The notes beneath the pieces are model-generated. The model was not told where the DNA came from. It saw only the letters and a list, made by a program, of their open reading frames with translations, and ran no database searches. DNA of 64,000 nt from Carettochelys insculpta (Eukaryota; Chordata; Testudines; Carettochelyidae): positions 185,229,298-185,293,297 of the forward strand of contig NC_134138.1 in NCBI RefSeq assembly GCF_033958435.1, in the 5' to 3' direction. Below, piece after piece: positions 12,005 through 23,250 of the stretch. Numbering within the stretch: the stretch's first letter is position 1; each line of letters starts with the position of its first letter. Both the position numbers and the translations under genes were made by a program.

Positions 12005-12120
12005 CTAGTAATATATATACGTATCTCATAGAGATGGAAGGGACCTCGAGAGGTTATAAAATCCAGTCCTCTGCCCTCATAGCAGGACCAAGCACCATCC
12101 TTGAGGGATCTTTTTTTTTA
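12005..12120 (-). mobile_element. CR1 LINE 3'-end fragment
   Basis: GATGGAAGGGACCTCGAGAG, AATCCAGTCCTCTGCCCTCA and GCAGGACCAAGCACCATCC are the antisense of the conserved CR1 3' end (tail of ORF2 plus UTR). It is an old, short, 5'-truncated insertion. Confidence 0.65.
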
Positions 12121-13139
12121 ATCTTTTTGCCCCAGATGCCTAAAAGGCCTCCTCAAGGGAGGGGTGGCATTGTGAGAAGATGCCTATAAGAAATTTACGA
12201 GGCCTGTAAGAAGTTGGGTGTCGTGGAGAGGGGTGGGGTTCAGGGCAGCGGGATGTGGGAGCGTTCAGGAGGAAGGGGGTTGAGACGTGGGGTACTGTTC
12301 CTGCTAACATTTTTCATCCACGAGTGGAGTGAGTTTGGTCTTGTTCACCACTAGTGAGGTCATATGTGCATGTGGAGATGTGTGCCACCATGGCCCCACA
12401 CCCATCGGTTACTAATAGAGGCATTTTATAAGCTGGCATGTGCAACCACACCACCAGAGGGAAGGGGGGAGCCCTTCCACATGCACACTCACCTAGGAGG
12501 AAGGGGGAGCCCCCCCCCCACACACCAGCAGGGGTCACCAGGGGAAATTGCCCCCAGGCTAGCCCTTCACGAGTGGCTGGGATCTCCTGGTACCTTTGAA
12601 CTTCCACGCAGAGCAGTTCACTGGTGCTGGAGTAGCGTTGTGTCTTTCTGCCACTCCACCAGCTTGGGAGTGGGGCCTGAGGTCTGACTCCCTCAGCACT
12701 GGCCCCTCCGGGGGTGTGAGGCTGGGCCTCCTCTCTCCTTGGTCCCCCCATGGCTGTCAGCCCCACTGCCCCGCCCCCAACCTGAAATGATGACCTTGCC
12801 TTGACGTGTCTTTGGTTTTTCCCACAGAGTCTCCCCAGGCTCCCAGTGTAACAGCTCCACTTCCTGTAAGCCTCCTCCACCGTTTCACTGTAGGGATATT
12901 TGCACTTTCTGCCATACAGCTGGTTCTGCTGAAGAGGAGTTTCCTCGGCTCCCCTGGCAGAGCAGTCACTGACTGAGCTGGAATCTTCCTGATCCCTGCA
13001 GAAGCCTCCACCAACAAAGAAAATGCTGCATAAACTTACTCCTGGGTGCTCCTTCCCAACTGTCTTGTTCTCTAGGTGACCTTTTTTTTTTTTAATGGGA
13101 AAGCTGATGTAACTCTACAGTGTATAGCTGCCACCAACA
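12121..13139. other. GC-richer stretch, no gene assigned
   Basis: The minus strand is open for 188 codons over 12314-12880 and for a second frame at 12757-13017. Neither resembles a known protein, and the tail of the first is low-complexity and Gly/Pro-rich. I regard it as noncoding or an unrecognised repeat. A T run lies near 13083-13093. Confidence 0.35.
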
Positions 13140-13391
13140 TTAAGTCCTAAATACTAGCCCCCTCCTTCGAACTTTTTGGGAGCAAGTGAACTTCGAAGTT
13201 CAGCACGTACTTCAAAGCACCCGTGGCTACACTGCTTGCAGGCGCTTCGAAGTTAGCAGCTTCAAAGTTCCTGCGGCAGCTGTTTTTCTAATGAGGTGCT
13301 GCATATGCATCGCAGCACCTCTTTAGCCTCCTCCGACCTAACTGCTTAGCATGCCCCCTTTGAAGGAGGAGACTAGTGCAGACGCACCCTT
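13140..13391. mobile_element. Harbinger-type MITE, about 250 bp, degraded left end
   Basis: The right end (reverse complement AAGGGTGCGTCTGCACTAGT, then CTCCTCCTTC) pairs with ACTAGCCCCCTCCTTC at the left. The interior carries CTTCGAAGTT palindromes and a near-palindromic GGTGCTGCATATGCATCGCA centre. The left boundary is approximate. Confidence 0.6.
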
Positions 13392-13759
13392 AGTGTTTTA
13401 TATTCTCTCACACTGCCCTGTGCCTTTGAGGTAGCATAACAAGGCCTTTCTAATGCTACTGCATTTCACTGATATTTGTACTGAATAACCAAGATGACTC
13501 ATGCTTACTAGTGGGACTTGGGGAAAGGAACAACACAAGGAAGGGCAGAATGTGGTCAGTGGCTTCAGCAGGTGTTCCTGAGCATGTTCAATTCACGTGA
13601 ACATGGCCAATGGAAATCAATCAGTTAAATTGGGTGGGGGGAGGGAGTGACTATAGGTGATCCCACTTGCCCCCTCCTTTCACATTGCCTGGGTAAATAA
13701 CAATGTAATTTTTGCTATCTAAAGATGTTTGAATTCCTCAGTTGTTTGAATTCCTCACA
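13392..13759. other. No feature recognised
   Basis: Unique-looking sequence; only short frames. Confidence 0.4.
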
Positions 13760-14692
13760 CAGGGGTCCTCGTTCTAAGTTCAGGTTACATTCCTAAATAA
13801 TGCAACTTATAGTGAAACGACTTACAAAGGGGAATTAATATCCATAAGCAGCAATGTAATTAGCTTGAGATAAATTCCCAACACATACAGTTCACACAGG
13901 TGCAGCACATCTAATATACTTATAACTCACAAAAAATAATATATAGAATTAGAATAGAAATAAATAAATAGAATAAATAAATAGATAAATAGTAATAAAT
14001 AATAATAAGATACATAACTACATACATACATATATAGAAAAAGATAATACAGCTTCCCACCAGTCCCCAATGGCTCCTTGCAGGCTCTCCACCAGGCCCC
14101 ACCAGCTTGCTATCAGCTCCCCGCAGTTCCCCACTAGCTCCCCATTGGCTGCCGGCCAGCTCCCTGCCAGCTGCTTGCCAGTGCTCCACCAGCTCCCCAC
14201 AGCTTGCCAGCTCCCTGCCTGTCCCAGCTGGCTCCCCACTGTTTCCCCACCAGTTCCCCCGGTCCCCCACCAGCTCACCTGCCAGATCCTCACCTGTCCA
14301 TGCCAGCTCTCTGCCTGTCCCTGTCATCTCCCCGTGGCTCCTCACCTGTCCCTGCCAGTCCACAACAGCTCCCCACCTGTTCCAGGAGCTCCCCACTGGC
14401 TCCCCACCTGTCCCCGCAGCTCCCTGGCAGCTCTCCGCAGATCTCCACTGACTCCCTGATAGCTTCCCCAGCTACCTGTGAGCTCCCCCCGACTCCTCAC
14501 AGCTCCCCACAGCTCCCCACCAGTCCCCCATGACTTCAAGGCTCTGCTGTGTTCCTGGCTGTTGGCCCCTTGGCCCCTAAACAACTTAAGTACAGATCAG
14601 TGTGACTTGTAATGAATCTGCTTACCTGAATTAATTAACAACTTATATGCAAAACGCCTTATAGCAAAGTGACTTATAACAAGGACTTCCTG
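13760..14692. mobile_element. Mariner/Tigger-like element with a microsatellite and minisatellite core
   Basis: The left end CAGGGGTCCTCGTTCTAAGT and the reverse complement of the right end CAGGAAGTCCTTGTTATAAG form an imperfect TIR starting with CAGG. The base pair after the right end is TA, while the left flank is CA (a possible decayed TA duplication). Internally there is an AT-rich AAATA/GATA tract (about 13925-14045) and then a C-rich minisatellite (14050-14560) of AGCTCCCCACC/TGTCCC units. No transposase is encoded; long open frames across the C-rich tract are compositional. Family assignment rests on TIR style only. Confidence 0.6.
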
Positions 14693-15601
14693 TACCCATA
14701 AAAGGTGATTGTTTCTTCCACCTTAGAGGGTGCACATTGTCCATTCTTGTGTCTAATTGCAAAAGATTTGTATTTAAGCCATAAAAGTCAGTACGCTAAA
14801 TACACTCACTTCTTTTTCTTCTAAGTCTCTGAAATATGTTGTTATGCTCAATTCTAGGGTCCTAGACAAAAAATCTTTTTGTTAGTCCATCTTTTTCTCT
14901 ATTCTCTTTAAATTATTCTATACTAGTTTTTTGAATTTCTGTTTACACAAGAAATCTTTCCATTTCTTATGGTCTTCTCAGCTGCTTTGTCTACCATTTC
15001 ATTCTGTTCTCTGGATATGTTCTGGAATCCAAGCCATTGCTACATGCATTCCCCAATGAAATATAATTTCATTGATTAAAACATTTCCATATTCTTAGAC
15101 CATAAAGTCTTGAAACTGACTCTGAAAACAAAAACAAAAACAAAAACAAAAACAAAATGAAACAGATTGCTTCTGGGCATACATCCCAGATCCAATTTAG
15201 TACTAGAATCATTGCTACTAGCATAATTCAGCTGTCAAGACAGTTAAAATATTGCATATATTTCTAGATATAGTAATTCAAAATGCTGATCTACAGTGTG
15301 CTGTCCTCAGTCCTCCTGATCCTTCTTTATTGGACCCATATGTATTCATTTATATATTGGTAACATTTCATTGTTAATTAATATCTCTCTTTTCCAATTA
15401 GGTATAGAAAATAAATCTAAATATACATTTAGACATGTGACTTTCCATCCATAACTACTTTCCGCACAATGAAGTGTTTTGGTATTGTTTAATTTTTCCT
15501 TGTCTTTTAACTTCTGCATCTACATGTTAACTTGAATGACCTATGGAGTTCTAACATGGTATGTTATGCTTTTCCTGTTTAATTCCCCATAATCCTTATA
15601 T
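14693..15601. other. AT-rich, no gene; short AAAAC repeat
   Basis: About five to six AAAAC units lie at 15126-15158. Nothing else recognisable. Confidence 0.5.
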
Positions 15602-15726
15602 ATCAGAGGAGTAGACGTGTTTGTCTGAATCCGCACAAATAATGAGAAGTCCTGTGGCACCTTATAGACTAACACATTTTTTGGATCATAAGCTTTCGTG
15701 GGCAAAGACCCGTTTTGTCAGATGCA
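15602..15726 (+). mobile_element. tRNA-derived SINE (tortoise Pol III type)
   Basis: Head AGAGGAGTAGACGTGTTTGT, then GAGAAGTCCTGTGGCACC, TTATAGACTAACACATTTTT, CATAAGCTTTCGTGGGCAAA and TTTGTCAGATGCATG. It preserves the head-to-body order expected of the family and serves as the reference copy for the 5306 fragment. Confidence 0.8.
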
Positions 15727-16023
15727 TGTCCTCATATATTTCTTTGGTGCTTTCATCTTTACAATTCTCATTAACTGTGTTCCAGACGGTTGCTTTAATA
15801 GTTTCATTCATAGAATAAGTGTAATTTTATCTGAAGCTATCTGTAGCATGCATATGTATGTTGTGATAAATGCACTGCACACAATTTGTAATAATTAGTC
15901 TGATTAACTACCCACACTTAACAACCAATCTGTATAGCATCAGTAGTGTTTTCTTGTTAGCCCCAGCAAGATTTTTAAGCATGTTAATCTTTCTTTTACC
16001 TTTCTCTTGAACACTGTCCATAG
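15727..16023. other. No feature recognised
   Basis: AT-rich, unique-looking. Confidence 0.4.
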
Positions 16024-16148
16024 CAGTGTTTCTCAACCTTTTCTTTTTTTTTTTTTTATAAAGTAGCTCTTTTAAAAAAATTTATAAGTACCGCCAGACT
16101 TCGCTCAGGTACCTGTAAGGGTACACATACCACTGGTTGAGAAACATG
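16024..16148. mobile_element. hAT-type MITE, 125 bp, 8-bp TSD
   Basis: Starts CAGTGTTTCTCAACC and ends GGTTGAGAAACATG, a clear hAT-style inverted repeat. The flanking octamers GTCCATAG (16016-16023) and GTCCTAAG (16149-16156) agree at 6 of 8 positions, fitting an aged 8-bp target duplication. The interior has a T run near 16046. Confidence 0.75.
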
Positions 16149-16364
16149 GTCCTAAGGTAATCTGAGGTCTTGAAACAAGTGTCATTTCAACCTTTCCAAA
16201 TTACTGTACCCTTTTCAGGAGTCAGATTTTTTTGCATACCACCAAACTTAAAAACCACTTACTTTCAAAGACATTCAAAAATATCATGGAAGACTACTAC
16301 TGAAAACGTGCTGACTTTCTACCATATAATGGTCAAATAAATGAAACAGAATAGAAATATTGTA

Positions 16365-16863
16365 CAGGTTGCAAAAATGGAATTCTCTCATCGGCAACAT
16401 CTGTCACCTTGCAGGACCACGAATATTACTGGATCAGAGAGTCCAGGTGAGAGGCTGCTATAAGAAGAGCGAGCAGGAGCCCAGTAACAAGGGGGCTGGC
16501 AGCCTTGTGCAGGGGAGGCCAGGGGCTTGTATTCCTGGTGCTGGCTCAACAGCAGGGGTATCTGCCGGCTCCTGGTGCCAGCTCCCCTGCTGGGGCTGGA
16601 GCCAGCTGCTTGTGCCAGCTCCCAGTGTGGCTCCCCAGGACTCAGGGCAGAGTGGCATCTCCACACAGGGCTGGAGTGGGCAGCCCATCCAGGGCTGGTG
16701 GGTCAGGGCCAGCAGCACCAGACCAGCAGGGGCCAGCTGCAGGTAAAGGAGCTGTTAGGACTGGAGGTGGGGGGTGAGGCAGATGACCTCCCCTCATCCA
16801 GCAAATTTCCTTCTTTGGGAAGGATCAGGAACTGAGGGTGCTGGAAGAGGTGAGTGCAACCTG
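16365..16863. mobile_element. Mariner/Tigger-like element with minisatellite-like core
   Basis: The ends are CAGGTTGCAAAAATGG and, reverse-complemented, CAGGTTGCACTCACC. The subterminal block GGCAACATCTGTCACCTTGC recurs at 20570. TA precedes the left end; TG follows the right. The centre (16490-16740) is a GC-rich imperfect GCTCC/CTGGTGCCAGCTCC repeat, the likely cause of the open frames seen there. No transposase remains. Confidence 0.6.
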
Positions 16864-17249
16864 TGCTTACATTTCAGCTAGATGAGTTGAGGTACCCCCT
16901 GGAAGACCTCAGTGTACCCCCAAGGGTGCAAGCAACTCTTGTTGAGCAACATATGATCTTTTCAAAGTAATTTACAATGAAATATTACCACTAGGTATTC
17001 AAAACTTTTCAATATGTCTTATAGTTCTCTGTACAAATACAGTTTACATCCCTTTGTAACTTCCCTTCTTGTAAAAATCAGTTCTTTGGTTTTGGCAGTG
17101 GAGAAGTTGAAAGCCCAGACATTTCCCCAGTCAGAATTCTGCCGTTCCAATATTGCCCTTCTTAGCACAGACAGCACAGACATCTGCAAAAAACATCACG
17201 CCTACCAGAGCACTTATTTGTATTAGATGTATTATTTGTGTTAGATAAT
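16864..17249. other. No feature recognised
   Basis: AT-rich, unique-looking. Confidence 0.4.
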
Positions 17250-17835
17250 CTACTATATATTTTAGAGTACGTTCGTCTGCCTGTCGGTGCTATGTTTGTT
17301 CAAGAACTCCTCTTAAACTGTAAGAGTTAGGACCACCAAATTCATCTTACCTTAACTTAAACCCAGGTCAGGGTTTGGTTGTGCCTGGAACGTGGAAAAT
17401 GCCTGAAATCCAAGAACCTCCCAGAACGTGGAAAGGGAGAGGCGCTGAGCAGAGCCTGGTCCTACCCAGACAGCCTGTAGGCCGCAGGGGGCACTGAAGG
17501 CGGGGGGCAGCAGCCACAACCTGGTCAGCCCCTGGAGTGCCCCACCAAACAGGCTGGGCTGAGCACAAAGAGCACTGCCTCCCACAGGCTACAGGCAGGG
17601 CAGCCACTACCCTAGAAGTGCAGAGAAGCTGCAGGCTTGGAGTGCAAGAGCAGGCTATGGGCTGTCCCCCTCACCCACGACAGGCTGCAGGATGGCAGGG
17701 GGCAGATAGAAGCAAGGGTCAGCTCGCAGAACCCCAGCCCCCACCTGGCAGGCACCCAGGCCCAGACCCTTCTCTCCCAGGATGATTCACTGGCCAGGGA
17801 GCACAGCCCTGGACCCCTGACAGGAGCTACCCCTG
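17250..17835 (+). repeat. Second copy of the TTTTAGAG/GTTTGTCTG repeat with minisatellite body
   Basis: CTACTATATATTTTAGAGTA, TTTGTTCAAGAACTCCTCTT and CAGGGTTTGGTTGTGCCTGG align with 9343-9520. The GC-rich body from about 17440 has imperfect GCCTGTAGGCCGCAGG...GGGCAGCAGCC units like those at 9.7-10.4 kb. Confidence 0.6.
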
Positions 17836-18189
17836 GAGCAGCACCACAGATGGTTCCGGTAACACCCCACCTCCCACCCCTCTGTCCTGAGACCCCTGTC
17901 TTAACTTATTCACATTCTACCTGCCTTGACTTCTGCACCCCCTAACCCACTGCTTAATCCTCCCCACCTTGAGCCCCCACCAATCCCCTTTGCCCTAAGC
18001 CACCCACATCCTGCCTCTCCTCACTCCTGAACCCCTCTCTAGCTTATCATTTTTGCTATCATTGGAAAAAGCATGCACAGTTTTTCATTGATTTCAAAAA
18101 ATGACTTCCATTAACACACACTACATCTACAAGTACTAAATCAAGTTGACAACACTTCTCCGTGGTGTGCCATAGTTTTGGTATTATAT
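17836..18189. other. C-rich to AT-rich transition, no gene
   Basis: 17860-18030 is C-rich, with repeated CCTCCCACCCCTCTGTCC-like phrases; it may be the end of the preceding repeat. Confidence 0.35.
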
Positions 18190-18239
18190 ATTACAGATTC
18201 ACAGAACTGGAATAAACTTCCAGAGGTCATCAAGTCTAT
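18190..18239 (-). mobile_element. Very short CR1-like scrap
   Basis: ACAGAACTGGAATAAACTTC and AGAGGTCATCAAGTC resemble the antisense CR1 3' end seen at 12005. It abuts a MITE. Short, so tentative. Confidence 0.35.
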
Positions 18240-18498
18240 GAAATGGCACTAATGGCCAAATTGAAGAATACTTATGAGGCCCTGAAATTCAGCTGATAGG
18301 AATAAGGGGATTTCAATGTTGGCGCAGTCCTTTCGTGGAGACAAGCCGTGGGCGAGCAAACCACGGCACTTTCAAAGTGCTGCGGCTGGTGGCATGCTAA
18401 TGAGGTGCTGAATATGCATTTCACTGCCTCATTAGTATTGTTCGATTTGGCCATTAGCATGGCCATTTCGAGGTTTTTAATAAGTGTAGACGTAGCCT
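18240..18498. mobile_element. Harbinger-type MITE, left end truncated
   Basis: The right end AAGTGTAGACGTAGCC is a clean family terminus. GCATGCTAATGAGGTGCTGA, ATATGCATTTCACTGCCTCA and GGCCATTTCGAGG match the 11457 element. The left end lacks the expected GGCTACGTCTAC. Confidence 0.65.
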
Positions 18499-18602
18499 TG
18501 ATGCGAAAGATGTCCTGCAGGCATCTGTTTACGAATGTCTGTAGCTTGTGATTGGAAGAATTTTTAGTATGCCTGGTCTCACATCCATATAAGAGCACAC
18601 TG
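18499..18602 (-). pseudogene. Reverse-transcriptase C-terminal scrap of a non-CR1 LINE
   Basis: On the minus strand it reads MLLYGCETRHTKNSS, then KLQTFVNRCLQDIFRIKA. LLYG(C/A)ETW..TK....KLQ.F.NRCLR.I..I is the recognised region just after the catalytic RT core in RTE-like and related non-LTR elements. About 35 residues survive, cut on the right by the MITE end at 18498. Confidence 0.5.
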
Positions 18603-18758
18603 TCCTCTGTGCTAGTTATTAATGCAGTCAGCTGCTGTCACAGAGTGAACATCTCCTAATTGTACTTGTTTTGCTAAGGAATCTTACAGTTGTTGTGGTT
18701 TCACTGATATCACCATTGTCTGATTCTTCTCTTTGTTCCACATCCCCTCCACCACTTC
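18603..18758. other. No feature recognised
   Basis: Short unique spacer. Confidence 0.4.
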
Positions 18759-19461
18759 GGCTGTGTCTACACTAGCACGCTAAGTTGAAGTAGCCTATTT
18801 CAATGTAAGAACATCAAAATAGGCTACTTTGATGCGTATTGTCTACACGTCCTCCAGGGCTGGTGCCGTTGATGTTCAACGTCGAAGTAGTGACGGGAAC
18901 GTCGAAAGGAGCCACCCTGGAAGGAAATGCAGAGCGTCCACGCACACAAGTGCTCCCCGTTGAAAGAAGGGGCCAGCAAAGCCCCAAGCTGCTCTCTTAA
19001 AGGGCCCCTCCCAGACACACTTGGCCTGCACAGCACGAGATCCACAGAGCCCACAACCAGTTTCAAACCCTGTAAACACAGCATGGACCCCCAGCTGCAG
19101 CAGCAGCAGCAGCAGCAGCAGCATCCAGAAACCCTGGGCTAAGGGCTGCTGTGCGGGGTGACCATACAGCCCCACAGGGGCTGGACAGAGGCATCTCTCA
19201 ACCCCTCAGCTGATGCCTGCCATGGAGGACCCCGCTATTTCGAAGTAGCGGGATGCGGATCATCTACACACGCCCTACTTCGACGTTGAACGTCGAAGTA
19301 GGGCACTATTCCCATCTTCGGATGGGAATAGCAATTTCAATGTCTAGCCACCTAACATCGATTTCGATGTCGAAATAGCACACAGCGCATGTAGACGCGA
19401 CACATGCTATTTTGACGTTGTGCCGGCTACTTCGAAGTAACCAGCTAGTGTAGACGCACCC
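18759..19461 (-). mobile_element. 703-bp internally deleted Harbinger derivative
   Basis: The ends GGCTGTGTCTACACTAGC and (reverse complement of the right end) GGGTGCGTCTACACTAGC are family TIRs; the flanks TTC and TTA are a possible decayed 3-bp duplication. The left half matches the reverse complement of the full element's transposase end: GTCTACACGTCCTCCAGGGC, AAAGGGCCCCTCCCAGACAC, then an ATG at 19083 followed by MDPQLQQQQ, equivalent to the transposase N-terminus. The right half matches the other end (CAACCCCTCAGCTGATG, GGAGGACCCCGCTATTTCGA). The interior is therefore joined between positions equivalent to about 28500 and 31950 of the full element. A CAG run at 19094-19121 encodes polyglutamine. 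A perfect 33-bp palindrome lies at 19272-19304. Confidence 0.85.
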
Positions 19462-20540
19462 TTAGTGTGCATTTTCCCTCTCTAATAGATGCTTCTTCAG
19501 TTTCCAGAGTGAGTTAATTTAGGATCAGAAATTTTTCCCTCTCAGCTCTCCAGGCAGACCCACCCAGCCCAGTTCAGGGCCTAACTGAACTCCCCTTTTA
19601 ACTACTAACTTCCTTTTAACCTAACTGAACTCCCCTTTTAACTACTCCTTCTGGGTTTTACATATAATGCAGGTGAAGTAATGCATCAAAGCTGACTGCA
19701 CTAGCAGGTTCTCCTTAGTGCCATCACACTGCTGTAAAAAAGGAGCATACTGTCTCTCCCCAAAGCCCAGAAACTTTTCTGGTTAGTGGTAATGGGCATA
19801 TACATACAGAGGTAAGGACTAATAAAAATTAATTTGTGGTTACAGGAAGCTTAAAACGACATTATTTCATTTTATATTTTCTTGTGATCCGATTTATTGA
19901 AACTCTGACATTTACCAAAATTCAGGCATTTGGCAGCAAATAGGATCAAGCTTAAAATTAGAAGAAGGGGTGGGGAAAGGATCTGAAGTTTGAAAGATGA
20001 TTTTTTCCCAAAAGTTTAATTTCATATTTTACTTGCTAAAAGAGGAATGAATCATATACAGTTGTACAATAAACCACCCTGTAAATGTCACTGAGGAATT
20101 TTTTACCAGACTGGATGTTACCCAAGAAGCATCTATCATATTCATTCTGCAAAGCCAGACAGCAGAACAACAGGGTTCATCAAAATACAGCTGCAGCCTC
20201 AAATAAACAACTTCACAGATGTAGACTATTTAGAAAAGGTCGGATTTCCAAAGCATGCTGAGTATCCTCCACTTCAATGTAAGCAGAAAGTTCTCAGCAC
20301 CTCAGAAGAGGCATTCAGCACTGCTCGTGATTGAACCTTTCAATGCTATCTGTATGCTATTTATAGTGATCATTCTGTAGCTGTTGGATTTATTCAGTAC
20401 ACTCAAGTGTTTTTGGCCTTATCTAGATTGTTGGCTCTGTCTTAAGAGCATTTTTTAAGTTTAAGTATTTAACATGCTTATTAGAGGACAGCATTCTCCA
20501 AAGATCAGAGTTATATCTGTATTATTATCTTTAGTATAGA
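19462..20540. other. No gene seen
   Basis: AT-rich unique-looking sequence; a local duplicated phrase (CTAACTGAACTCCCCTTTTA twice) occurs at about 19580-19640. Confidence 0.45.
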
Positions 20541-21018
20541 CTGAAACGCTCATGTCCAGCACTTTCTTGTTTGGCAACATCCCTTGTCCGGCAGGACCGC
20601 AGATGTTGCTGGAACAAAGACCATCTGGATGAGAGAGCTGGTTTCAGAGGACCCTGCTGGCAGCTGGCTCTGGGGAGCCCTAGAGGCAGCCATGAGGTAG
20701 GGAGCTGGGTTGGAGAGCCCCAGTGTTGGGAGCCCAGCCTAGGTCCAGGAGCCCTGCCAGGAGCCCCACGTCAGGGAGCCTGGGTGGGGCATGGAACCCT
20801 GCTAGCAGCCCCATGGCAGTGAGGCGTGTGGCTGGGGCCGGGGATCCTGCAGCCATTGGGAACCTGGCAGGGGCCAGGGAAGCCTGACAGCCTCACATCA
20901 GGGAACTGGATGGGGCCCCCACAAGGCAGCCAGAAGGTCTAACCTCATGTCATCCATCAAATCCCCTTGTTCAAGATCACTCAGATCACCAGGTGCTGGA
21001 CAAGGGAGGTACAATCTG
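20541..21018. mobile_element. Mariner/Tigger-like element related to the one at 16365
   Basis: The left subterminal GTCCAGCACTTTCTTGTTTG, GGCAACATCCCTTGTCCGGC and GATGTTGCTGGAACA match the family seen at 16365. The right end, reverse-complemented, reads CAGATTGTACCTCCCTTG, then TCCAGCACC. The centre is a GGGAGCC/CAGGAGCCC minisatellite-like tract (about 20660-20900). No coding capacity. Boundaries are approximate. Confidence 0.55.
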
Positions 21019-23161
21019 TGTGTAAACATTTGTCTTTATGTACTGTTGAGGTTGTTTTCTCAAAGGTTGTTGAAAAAATGAAAGCATTTTCATCAGAATT
21101 TTTAGCATTTGTTTTAAGCATTCAAGCTCATTTGAAAGCATTGTTTATGTAATAAAATTACACAACAAGGAAAAATATTATTGAAATGGTTTTGGAAGTC
21201 TTTTGTTTAAAAAAAACAAGTTATTTTGGTGAACAGAACTAAGATCCATTTCAATAAAAATTTTAAACATTTTTAAACGCACAATATTTAATAATAGTTT
21301 TCAAAACTGTTGACAACTTTTGTGGACCAAAAACCCCCATTCTTTTAAAAAGGTAATTTTATTAAAAATATTTTAAAGAAATACTGAACTAAGTTATCCA
21401 TCACTGCTCCTTATACTGCATCGCAGATATCTATAATGTACACAGCACGTTGTGTTAACCTTCTTTTAACCCTCTCTTCTTGCGTCCGCTCCCATCTGCT
21501 CCACAGGAAAGGTACTTCTAGAACTGGACATTGTGCTTGTGTTGCCACTAGAATTAACTGAACAATTTCTAGTAACTTAGTTGTCATATTTTGATTTTTC
21601 CCCTCCTGTGCAGTCACTATGTACAGTTGTTTACAGGATAATTTATGCAAATATATTTCATCCTATAGATTTCTTATGTGTTCCTCTTGGGGAATTTTTT
21701 TAAGTTAATTTGATATTCTCTCGTGATTGTTCCATAAAACCTCTAGTACCTTTTTTGTTGCCTGCCTGGATAAGAAGCAGTGCCTGAGCAAACCACAAGT
21801 ATTTAATTCTCAATCTCAAAAAAAAAAATAAATAAAAAAGAGTAGAGAGGCACTATAGCATGCTAATGAGATAACACAAACACTTTTGCATAGGTGGTAA
21901 GAAGCTGTAGGGAATCTCAGAACACTTCCATTTTTTTCCCCCTTTTTTCTCTTTTCCTCAGGATAGAAGATTTTGTTATATGAGTGTACCTCAGATATAA
22001 AACTACCCTGACTTCTTCCTGACTGAGTTATAAAGAAATACCACAATATTTATTGGCTATTTAGCAGATTTTAAATTTATTTTTTCTCTCTTCAATTTAA
22101 CCATAACTATGTAAGTGTATATAGTTTTATTTGTGACGTTACCAGCCTTTGTCACATTCACCGGTGAAGGGGGTAGTTATATACTCTTGCCCATCTAATT
22201 TATGGTTCCCAAAACTATGTTACTTCTGAAATGTTGTGCAGGAACATTTATTTTTTAAACAATATACATGGGACAGATGGATTTTAGAAATGCCCAATGG
22301 CCTCATTTTTAAAGTGAGCCTCCATTCTTTGTAGAAATTATTTTGCACGTATAATGAGTTTTAACCACATGTCATTCATACTTTATTGGACAGTTGGCCA
22401 GCAAAGATCCACCAGCTGGGCATAAATCTGCACATTAGAGCCACACAAGATGTGCACTACAGGGATTGTTCCTGATGGGCAAAGAGATTATGGTCAGTGA
22501 TCAGGGCTTTAAACAGCAGAAGCAGCAAGCTACAATGACAAGACATCAGAGCAGTTCAACCACCAAACGAGCGTGGGAGAGACATCCTTCCACCGATCCC
22601 TTCCTGTCAAGTGCTGGATCAAATACACACACAAGAAGAGTTATTGAACCACAGGGATGGGATGGGCGAATGAAGTGGGACTTGGCCAGCATGCTGGGTT
22701 TTAGCAAGCAGCATTCCTGACATTAGTTCAACAGGATCCAGCAACCATCCGACTGGAGGGACAGCTCCTCACAATGTAACATTCTGGGTCTACAAACAGA
22801 GAAACCAGAACCACAAAAATGCTCTTTTGAGACGTTGTCTTTCCTAGATGCAATTCAGAGTAAATTGCTCATCAGCTCGTGCCCTCTCATGCTTCCTGAA
22901 ACTTTACTCTCCCTTATTTCAATAAACAGGGCTATGAGAAAAGAGGGAAGAAAAGTGCATTCATCCTGATGCTAGCAGATCCATAGTGGGGAACAACGAT
23001 TAATAAGCCAGAAGCACTGTGGGTTTAACAGAGGTATTCATAGCAGCTCACTGAACATTTTCAGAAACAATGGCTTGTGGAAGGGAGCTGGCTCCCTCTT
23101 CTGGACATTTGATGCCCTAAAAAGATTTTTTTATGCAAGTAAACTGATCCAAGTGGCTATG
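21019..23161. other. No gene seen in a 2.1-kb AT-rich stretch
   Basis: Contains A/T runs (about 21820-21840) and short frames only. No recognised element. Confidence 0.45.
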
Positions 23162-23250
23162 GTCTGAAGAAGTGGGCCTGTCCCACGAAAGCTCACCTAA
23201 TAAATTATTTTGCTAGTCTTTAAAGTGCTATTTGACTGCTTTTTGTTTTG
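23162..23250 (+). mobile_element. SINE tail fragment
   Basis: CTGAAGAAGTGGGCCTGTCC, CACGAAAGCTCACCTAATAA and GTCTTTAAAGTGCTATTTGA are the 3' half of the palindromic tail found complete at 25517-25735. It is 5'-truncated. Confidence 0.7.

Noticed and set aside
12314..12880. 188-codon minus-strand open frame (EEAYRKWSCYTGSLGRLCG)
   Set aside because: No recognisable domain, no splice partners, low-complexity tail.
13920..14584. Several overlapping open frames rich in Ser/Pro/Leu or Gly/Trp
   Set aside because: They are translations of a C-rich tandem repeat in both strands and all frames.
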